Positions 6,547 through 11,376 of a stretch of DNA of 11,376 bases are shown here, piece by piece; within the stretch, counting starts at the first letter, position 1; every line of letters starts with the position of its first letter. This DNA is from Hyphomonadaceae bacterium (GTDB taxonomy: Bacteria; Pseudomonadota; Alphaproteobacteria; Caulobacterales; Aquidulcibacteraceae). The stretch lies in contig DPWD01000394.1 of NCBI GenBank assembly GCA_003526465.1, forward strand, positions 502 through 11,877. Direction: 5' to 3'. The notes beneath the pieces were generated by a model. It made no database searches. It was not told where the DNA came from and was given only the letters and a program-made list of their open reading frames with translations. The translations under genes and the position numbers were made by a program.

Positions 6547-7785
6547 ATGAAATCCATCGGCGTTCGGGTCGCTCTGTTCTCGGCGTACTTCCTGTTCGCC
6601 ATCCTGCTGAACAGCGTGGGCACGGTCATCCTGCAGGCGATCGCGACGCTCGATGTGACCAAATCGGAAGCCAGCGTGCTTGAGGCTTACAAAGACCTTC
6701 CTATTGCCCTGGTGTCATTTGCGCTCGCTTCCCTGTTGCCTCGGGTCGGTTACCGAAGGGCGATGATCCTGGCATTCGCCATCGTAGCGGTCGCGTGCCT
6801 GACCATGCCGATCGCGCCAAGTTTCCTGACGGCAAAATTGTTGTTCCTGGCCATCGGCGCCAGTTTCGCGCTGATCAAAGTGGCCGTTTACTCAACGATC
6901 GGGTTGCTCACGACGAGCGAGAACCACCATGCGAGCTTGCTCAACACGATTGAAGGGTTCTTCATGATCGGCGTTCTCTCGGGTTATTGGGTGTTCGCCG
7001 CATTCATCCAACCCAACGCACCCGCGTCTTTGGGCTGGCTTAACGTCTACTGGGTGCTCGCGGCGGTCGCGGCAGGGAACGCGGTCATGTTGCTGTTCGT
7101 CGATTTCCCGCGCGCCGCGGTCGCGACGGGCGCGGGGCTTGTCGGGGAGATCGGCGAAATGCTGCGGCTCATGTGGCGCCCCGCGGTGCTCGTCTTTGTG
7201 ATCGCCGCGTTTCTGTATGTATTAATCGAGCAAGGGATCGGCACCTGGTTGCCCACGTTCAACAACGAGGTGTTGCATTTGCCGCGGGCCATGAGCGTGC
7301 AGGCCGCGAGTATATTCGCCGCGGCGCTGGCAATCGGCAGATTGAGCGCGGGTCTAGTACTTCAGCGGCTGAATTGGTTTTGGTTGCTGAACATCTGCGT
7401 GGCCTCGATGGCGGTTCTCATGCTGCTCACGCTGCCGTTGGCGCGTGGACTCCAAGCGAACGCGGGCATGACCTGGCTGACCGCACCGCCGGCCGCGTTC
7501 CTCCTGCCAATGATTGGCTTGTTCATGGCGCCCATCTATCCAGCTATAAACTCAGTGATCCTGTCGTCATTGCCAAAGGAGCGTCATGCCGCGATGGCCG
7601 GCCTGATCGTGGTTTTTTCAGCGCTTGGCGGCACCACCGGATCGTTCATCACGGGCCAAACGTTCGCGCGCCTTGGCGGGGAGGCGGCTTTCTATTTGAC
7701 GCTCGGACCGATGGCGGCGATCGCCCTCGCGCTGTTCATGCTGCGGCGCGTTGTGAGCGCCTCGCACAAGCAGGACTGCGCATGA
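6547..7785 (+). CDS. MFS sugar transporter (FucP/fucose-permease-like)
   Basis: 412 residues with about 12 hydrophobic segments along its whole length, so an inner-membrane major facilitator permease. A motif-A-like loop between segments 2 and 3 reads LLPRVGYRRAMI (about 65-76). The run NHHASLLNTIEGFFMIGVLSG (about 127-147) and the late APIYPAINSVILSSLPKER segment resemble the FucP-type sugar:proton symporters more than the GPH-type melibiose/lactose carriers. GGGGGAG at 6533-6539, 7 bases before the ATG, is a good ribosome site. The gene is divergent from the GH13 alpha-glucosidase and shares an operator with it, so its likely cargo is the sugar that enzyme acts on, or glucose itself. It ends facing the antiporter gene across a 370-base gap. 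Transporter class is confident; subfamily is moderate; substrate is inferred. Confidence 0.9.
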   Translation: MKSIGVRVALFSAYFLFAILLNSVGTVILQAIATLDVTKSEASVLEAYKDLPIALVSFALASLLPRVGYRRAMILAFAIVAVACLTMPIAPSFLTAKLLFLAIGASFALIKVAVYSTIGLLTTSENHHASLLNTIEGFFMIGVLSGYWVFAAFIQPNAPASLGWLNVYWVLAAVAAGNAVMLLFVDFPRAAVATGAGLVGEIGEMLRLMWRPAVLVFVIAAFLYVLIEQGIGTWLPTFNNEVLHLPRAMSVQAASIFAAALAIGRLSAGLVLQRLNWFWLLNICVASMAVLMLLTLPLARGLQANAGMTWLTAPPAAFLLPMIGLFMAPIYPAINSVILSSLPKERHAAMAGLIVVFSALGGTTGSFITGQTFARLGGEAAFYLTLGPMAAIALALFMLRRVVSASHKQDCA

Positions 7786-7937
7786 CAGGCGCCACTATCT
7801 CTATTTCTCGGGACGGCGCAGCCGGTTCGCGCGTATGCCGATTGACAATATCGCGATCCTCGAAAACGCGCGGTTTGACGGTGTGCACGCCGGATCGGTG
7901 CAATTGAGCGCGGTGCGTTCGCACAATTGAAGAGGGA

Positions 7938-8002
7938 AATCTTGAAGCGAGTGATTTGTCACGCCAAAAAAATGCAGCAGCAATGGGTAGCGCTTCAAGA
8001 TT
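7938..8002. repeat. 12-base perfect inverted repeat with internal hairpin
   Basis: AATCTTGAAGCG at 7938-7949 is exactly complementary to CGCTTCAAGATT at 7991-8002. The 41-base spacer holds a small hairpin, GTGA-TTTG-TCAC (7951-7962), and a run of seven A (7966-7972). It could be a bidirectional transcription end, a structured RNA or a remnant of a small mobile element. Confidence 0.55.
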
Positions 8003-8055
8003 GCGAAATTTACCGCAGCGCGGTCCATAAACGGGGTCAAGCTCAAAGGGTGACC

Positions 8056-8067
8056 GGATTGCAATCC
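8056..8067. repeat. Perfect 12-base palindrome
   Basis: GGATTGCAATCC is its own complement. It shares the GATTGC half with the LacI-type operator but lacks the central CG arrangement GCAATCGATTGC, and it lies at gene ends rather than in front of a start, so I do not call it an operator. Confidence 0.4.
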
Positions 8068-8155
8068 CGGCGGGATGAGAAACGGAGTCACGTCGCGCCC
8101 AAATTCTAGTTGAGCGCTCGGGTGGATTTCGCAGAGACCGTCCTGCAGTTGGTTG

Positions 8156-9418
8156 CTACTGGTCGTTTGAGGCGCACGTCCTTTGGCTTGAAGGACTGCT
8201 GCTCACGTTGGCGCCGGGCGCGCGCTCCGCATCGGGCGCCTTCAATGCCGCGAGCTTCGGCGCAACGATAGGCACCGTCAGCATGGTGCTGGCAACCGCC
8301 ATGAGCAGAGCGGCGGTGAAGGCTTCGTTGCTGATGATGCCCTTGTCGAGCAAGACATTGATGAAGATGATCATGATCAGCGCTTTGGTCTGCAAGAGCC
8401 AGCCGACGATCGACGCTTCTCCCTTCGACCAGCCCAAGATCTTGCCGGCGAGATGCACCCCAGCCAGTTTCCCCGCCACGGCGGCGACGAGCATGAGCGC
8501 GGCGGCGGCGAACACGGCAAGGCTCCCGACCTGCCAATCGGTGCGCAGGCCCGTGCTGAGGAAAAACACCGGCATGATTGCAAGCAGCACGTGGTCGCGA
8601 AACTGGTCCATTTGCTTGCGGTCGAACATATCGCCGTCGAGCACCGCGCCCGAGAGAAAGGCGCCGACCATGAAATGCAAGCCCGCCCAGTCGGCGGCGA
8701 AGCCGCAGAGCGCCAACCAGATGAGGCCCACATACCAACGATCCCTCGCCGGGATGGCGCGCATGAATTTGTGCATGGCGTAGGCGGCGAACCCGAAGAC
8801 CACGAGAAATCCGAGTTGGCGGCCGACGCGGTCCCAGTCCAACAGTATAAGGGCGAGCACGCCCCAAATGGCGATGTCGTCGGCGCTGGCGTAACGCAGG
8901 ACGCGCTGCCCGAAGGGCTGGCGCAGAATGGCGAGCTTTTCCAGGAAGAGAACCAGGATCGGCAGCGCGGTTACCGCGCAGGCCATGCCGATGCCGAGCA
9001 CGAATTGCCAGGTCGCGCCCTCGGGTCCGATCCATCCGCCGCCGAACGCCAGCATCGCCAGCGCCGCGGCGCAGCCAAGCGCAAGCGGCGCGCCGAGCGC
9101 CAACCCGGCGGTGATTCCGGTTTCGACGCGGTGTTTCCACGCGCTCCTGAGGTCAAGTTCGATTCCCGCGATCCAGACGAAGATCATTACCGCCCACCAA
9201 GCGATCCCGTTGAGCGCGTCAATGACCTGCGGGTTGAAGACGAACTCGTAATAACCGGGAAACGCCGCGCCCAGAATGCCTGGGCCCAGCAGGATGCCCC
9301 CGACGATTTGAACGACGACGAGCGGCGCATAATATTCGGTGCGGAGGAGGCGCCAAACCGCGTACGGAATCGCGAAAATGATGAGCATCGCGATGAGAAA
9401 GATTTCAGTAATCGTCAT
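8156..9418 (-). CDS. CPA2-family cation:proton antiporter (Kef/NapA-like membrane domain)
   Basis: 420 residues, nearly all in hydrophobic segments, so an inner-membrane monovalent cation/proton antiporter. Typical family sequence is visible: PLVVVQIVGGILLGPGILG (32-50), AGIELDL (84-90), the long segment GMACAVTALPILVLFLEKLAIL (144-165), and ASADDIAIW (177-185) with the paired aspartates D180-D181 that mark the ion site in CPA2 proteins. It ends with a short polar tail, with no TrkA-N or RCK nucleotide-binding domain as in KefB/KefC, so it probably is not glutathione- or NAD-gated that way. The ATG at 9418 has AAGGTG 6 bases upstream. It is divergent from the DUF6445-like gene with 116 bases between starts. 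No link to the sugar locus is evident, and no operator 16-mer lies in its promoter. Whether it moves Na+ or K+ cannot be told. Confidence 0.9.
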   Translation of the reverse strand: MTITEIFLIAMLIIFAIPYAVWRLLRTEYYAPLVVVQIVGGILLGPGILGAAFPGYYEFVFNPQVIDALNGIAWWAVMIFVWIAGIELDLRSAWKHRVETGITAGLALGAPLALGCAAALAMLAFGGGWIGPEGATWQFVLGIGMACAVTALPILVLFLEKLAILRQPFGQRVLRYASADDIAIWGVLALILLDWDRVGRQLGFLVVFGFAAYAMHKFMRAIPARDRWYVGLIWLALCGFAADWAGLHFMVGAFLSGAVLDGDMFDRKQMDQFRDHVLLAIMPVFFLSTGLRTDWQVGSLAVFAAAALMLVAAVAGKLAGVHLAGKILGWSKGEASIVGWLLQTKALIMIIFINVLLDKGIISNEAFTAALLMAVASTMLTVPIVAPKLAALKAPDAERAPGANVSSSPSSQRTCASNDQ

Positions 9419-9448
9419 CGACGCACCTTAGATCCCGGAAACCCCGAA

Positions 9449-9478
9449 TTGACACGGAGCGATCGGCGCTTGCAAGAT
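9449..9478 (+). promoter_or_regulatory. Possible promoter of the DUF6445-like gene
   Basis: A consensus -35 hexamer TTGACA at 9449-9454 is followed after 18 bases by CAAGAT (9473-9478), a weak -10. Only the -35 is persuasive. The region between the two divergent starts holds no copy of the locus operator. Confidence 0.3.
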
Positions 9479-9534
9479 CGGCAGGCTTTGGGCGGATCGC
9501 TATAGCGACAGGAGCGGCGCCAGGAACATGAGCA

Positions 9535-10218
9535 ATGCGCGATGAGGAGGGTCAAACGGTCCGCGTCGAATTCGTAGGCGCCGAGCATCAGCCGGTTGTG
9601 GTCGTGGACAATTTCTTCCCGCGGCCCGAGCAGCTTATCGCCGATGCCGAGGCGTTGAATTTCGAAGTGATGGGCGAATTCTACCCCGGCATTCGCGCGC
9701 GCGCGCCGCAATCCTATTTCAGCGAAGTTGAGGCAGTCTTGGCCCGCGTGTTGCGCGAGTTCTTTGGACAGCGCGGGCCCCTCGCGAGCCGTGCGCTTTA
9801 CTCGCTCGTGACCACGCCCTCCGAGCAGCTGACGCTTGCCCAGCGGATCCCTCACATCGACGGCCTGCAGGCGGGGAGTCTTGCTGTCCTCCACTATCTT
9901 TCGCACGAGGATTTCGGAGGCACGGCCTTTTATCGGCACCGTTCGAGCGGTTTCGAGACGGTCGACGCCAGCCGCCATGCCCGCTACCTCGACATGCTCA
10001 GCGCTGATTTTGCGGCGCACGGCGAGCCGGCGCCGGCCTATATTCAGGGCGATACGCCGATCTTCGAGCAGATCGCCCGCCGCGAATCCGTGTTCAACCG
10101 CGCGCTGATCTACCGCAGCAGCCTGCTCCATTGCGGCAGCGTTCCCAACGATGTCGAGCTTCCAGCCGACGTCCGCACCGGAAGGCTTACGGTGGCGAGC
10201 TTTCTCACCGCGCACTGA
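9535..10218 (+). CDS. DUF6445-like protein, probable Fe(II)/2-oxoglutarate-oxygenase fold
   Basis: 227 residues, soluble, no signal peptide. The order PGIRARAP (51-58), PHIDGLQAGSLAVLHYLS (106-123), GGTAFYRHRSSGFE (128-141), GDTPIFEQI (172-180), NRALIYRSSLLHCG (188-201) and TGRLTVASF (215-223) matches what I recall of the DUF6445 family. H107-x-D109 with H199 forms an HxD...H iron-binding pattern, and R217 is placed like a 2-oxoglutarate-binding arginine of prolyl-hydroxylase-like enzymes. The reaction and substrate are unknown. Such genes are often seen near TonB receptors, tryptophan-halogenase-like and SapC-like genes in Caulobacterales and Xanthomonadales, but no such partner is visible here. 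The ATG at 9535 has AGGA 9 bases upstream. Its stop faces the GH2 gene with 19 bases between. Family call moderate to good; oxygenase role inferred. Confidence 0.82.
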   Translation: MRDEEGQTVRVEFVGAEHQPVVVVDNFFPRPEQLIADAEALNFEVMGEFYPGIRARAPQSYFSEVEAVLARVLREFFGQRGPLASRALYSLVTTPSEQLTLAQRIPHIDGLQAGSLAVLHYLSHEDFGGTAFYRHRSSGFETVDASRHARYLDMLSADFAAHGEPAPAYIQGDTPIFEQIARRESVFNRALIYRSSLLHCGSVPNDVELPADVRTGRLTVASFLTAH

Positions 10219-10237
10219 TCGCCCCATGGCGGCGCTC

Positions 10238-11376
10238 TCAAAGACGCTCATTGGCGCGTAGCCTACGATAATAAGCGGCAAGTACGTGGAACGCCTGCTT
10301 GCGTTGGCCTGTTTCGGAGATCAGTCCCTTGCGGTTCCATCCCTGCTGATAGAGAGGGTGTTGTCGCCGCGGCGAGCGGAAGTCCTTCAATATCCAGGGA
10401 GCGAGCCCGCGCAGGAATGGGATGCGCGCGCTCATCGCCAGCGTTTGGCGGTGATATTCGGCTTGAAACTCCTCCGAGAATTTTCGCATCGAATCCCCAT
10501 CGTGGAAGCCGGCTTTCGCGTCTGCGCCGAACTCGGAAAAAATCATTGGCCTGCCGTAATCCGAGCGCCAAGCGATTTCGGGCAGATCGGCGAGTGCATC
10601 GTCGCTGTACCAGCCATTGTATGTGTTCACGCCCAGAACATCGAGAAGCTCTGCGAGCGGGTCGTTGACGACCATGAGCGGACGCCCGTCTTGTTCGCGC
10701 CGCTGGGTTAGCAGCGCGGCGGTGATAAGCCTTGTGTCGTCGAGCGCGCGCGCGTCGGCCGCGAGCGCGGCAAGGAACGCGTTGCGTGCGTCGCCTGGCG
10801 GGGTCTCATTGGCAAGGCTCCATAGAATGATGGAAGCGCGGTTGCGGTCGCGTTTGATATTCTCGGCCTGCATGCGCCGCGCTGTGGCGAGTGTCGTGGC
10901 ATTGGTCCAATTGACCCGCCAATAGACCGGCACTTCGCTCCAGACCAGGAGCCCGATCTGATCGGCCATGCGCGTCATGATCTCTGAGTGCGGATAGTGC
11001 GCAAGGCGAATGAAATTGCAGCCGAGATCATTTTTCGCGGCGCCCAGCAATGCGCCTGCCGCTGCGGATGTGATGATGCGTGCAGGGGCGGCGCCGATTT
11101 CCTCTTCGTGCAGACAAATACCGCGCAGAAAGATCGGTTCGCCGTTCAGCAGGATATTCTCGCCCTCGACGCGTACCGTGCGGAACCCGATCTGCTCATT
11201 GAGAACGTCTTCACCGGCCTCGATGCGAACGGCATAAAGACGTGGGCGTTCTGGCGACCACAATTCGAGTTCAGCCGGCGCGGCCAGGGCGCCTTCCCAC
11301 ATCCCGCGCGTGTCGGTGCGCCCGTCGACCGCCAGATTGAGCGCAGCGATTCGCACGCGCACACGCGTGCGCGCCC
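10238..11376 (-). CDS. Glycoside hydrolase family 2 (beta-glucuronidase/beta-galactosidase-like), partial (N-terminus beyond right edge)
   Basis: The frame is open from the stop at 10238 to the right edge, about 379 codons. Numbering from the GTG at 11362, residues 1-65 are the end of an immunoglobulin-like beta domain (LWSPERPRLYAVRIEAG), followed by a TIM barrel from about 70. Typical GH2 features are LLNGEPIFLRGICLHEE (71-87), CNFIRLAHYPHSEIM (115-129), acid/base E186 in WSLANE, and nucleophile E277 in FSEFGAD. NRKG at 343-346 lies where E. coli beta-glucuronidase has its N-x-K uronate-recognition motif, so a uronidase is possible. The missing N-terminus should hold the sugar-binding domain; the barrel ends the protein, so there are no extra C-terminal domains as in LacZ. 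The GTG at 11362 is internal, not a start. It is convergent with the DUF6445-like gene. GH2 membership is confident; specificity is not. Confidence 0.9.
   Translation of the reverse strand, partial: ARTRVRVRIAALNLAVDGRTDTRGMWEGALAAPAELELWSPERPRLYAVRIEAGEDVLNEQIGFRTVRVEGENILLNGEPIFLRGICLHEEEIGAAPARIITSAAAGALLGAAKNDLGCNFIRLAHYPHSEIMTRMADQIGLLVWSEVPVYWRVNWTNATTLATARRMQAENIKRDRNRASIILWSLANETPPGDARNAFLAALAADARALDDTRLITAALLTQRREQDGRPLMVVNDPLAELLDVLGVNTYNGWYSDDALADLPEIAWRSDYGRPMIFSEFGADAKAGFHDGDSMRKFSEEFQAEYHRQTLAMSARIPFLRGLAPWILKDFRSPRRQHPLYQQGWNRKGLISETGQRKQAFHVLAAYYRRLRANERL

Larger units (their letters stand above)
7786..8155. other. Convergent intergenic region without a recognised gene
   Basis: 370 bases lie between the MFS stop and the antiporter stop. 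Short frames exist on both strands (for example 7801-8091 minus, a GTG start without ribosome site, and 7927-8109 plus, a TTG start without ribosome site) but none has a recognisable product. A 31-codon frame at 7835-7930 (MPIDNIAILENARFDG...) looks slightly protein-like but has no Shine-Dalgarno site. The region is poorer in G+C than its neighbours and has several inverted repeats. No T-tract terminator, tRNA or mobile-element end is evident. Confidence 0.6.

Noticed and set aside
7782..7907. 41-codon plus frame whose ATG overlaps the MFS stop (ATGA)
   Set aside because: The ATGA overlap suggests coupling, but the product is short, serine/arginine-rich and matches nothing I recognise; probably chance.
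8056..8067. GGATTGCAATCC as a third LacI operator
   Set aside because: It lacks the central CG and is far from any start codon, between two gene ends.
7801..8091. 96-codon minus frame in the convergent gap
   Set aside because: GTG start without a ribosome site, unusual composition, no family recognised.
7927..8109. 60-codon plus frame in the convergent gap
   Set aside because: TTG start without a ribosome site; spans the inverted repeat; no family recognised.
8106..9140. 344-codon minus frame overlapping the antiporter in another frame
   Set aside because: Arginine/alanine-rich out-of-frame reading of the antiporter gene.
8453..9505. 350-codon open frame on the plus strand opposite the antiporter
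   Set aside because: The translation is charged and repetitive (many RH, EH, GG) with no domain, and covers a membrane protein gene with strong motifs; a shadow.
9528..9545. Five-codon leader frame (ATG at 9528) overlapping the DUF6445-like start
   Set aside because: Its ATG is only 2 bases from the AGGA site, too close for initiation, while 9535 is well placed; likely chance.
9415..10281. 288-codon open frame on the minus strand opposite the DUF6445-like gene
   Set aside because: It is fully antisense to a gene with clear family motifs; its translation is arginine-rich with no recognisable domain, an effect of high G+C.

Overview
The window is GC-rich, gene-dense DNA from a Gram-negative bacterium. 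Its TonB-dependent receptor, LacI-type regulator and sugar-enzyme layout resembles carbohydrate loci of Alphaproteobacteria, especially Caulobacterales/Hyphomonadaceae-like organisms. That taxonomic placement is an inference from gene style, not a database result. Both edges cut through genes: a secreted glycosidase on the left and a family 2 glycoside hydrolase on the right.

Left two thirds (1-7785) form an alpha-glucoside/maltodextrin-type utilisation locus. On the minus strand, in transcription order, are a GH13 alpha-glucosidase, a LacI-family regulator 3 bases behind it, a 189-base intergenic region, a TonB-dependent outer-membrane receptor with a TTG start, and a secreted (alpha/alpha)6-type glycosidase that runs off the left edge. 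An MFS sugar transporter is divergent from the GH13 gene. The parts give a plausible path: receptor imports oligosaccharide through the outer membrane, the exported glycosidase trims it, the MFS protein takes the product through the inner membrane, and the cytoplasmic GH13 enzyme releases glucose. The organisation recalls the Caulobacter crescentus maltodextrin (mal) locus.

The strongest non-coding signal is one 16-mer, TTGCGCAATCGATTGC, containing the perfect palindrome GCAATCGATTGC. It occurs in the GH13/MFS divergent promoter (6473-6488, + strand) and upstream of the receptor (3651-3666, - strand). It looks like the operator of the locus's own LacI regulator. Upstream of the receptor there is also a cluster of GCGCAAGA half-site copies at 10-12 base spacing, which I read as extra regulator half-sites.

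Right third (7786-11376): a 370-base convergent intergenic region rich in inverted repeats but without a convincing gene; a CPA2-type cation:proton antiporter (-); a divergent DUF6445-like protein (+) with an HxD...H...R pattern like Fe(II)/2-oxoglutarate oxygenases; and, convergent with it at only 19 bases, the C-terminal part of a GH2 glycosidase with both catalytic glutamates and an N-x-K motif like that of beta-glucuronidases. No RNA gene, CRISPR array, IS element or transposase was seen.
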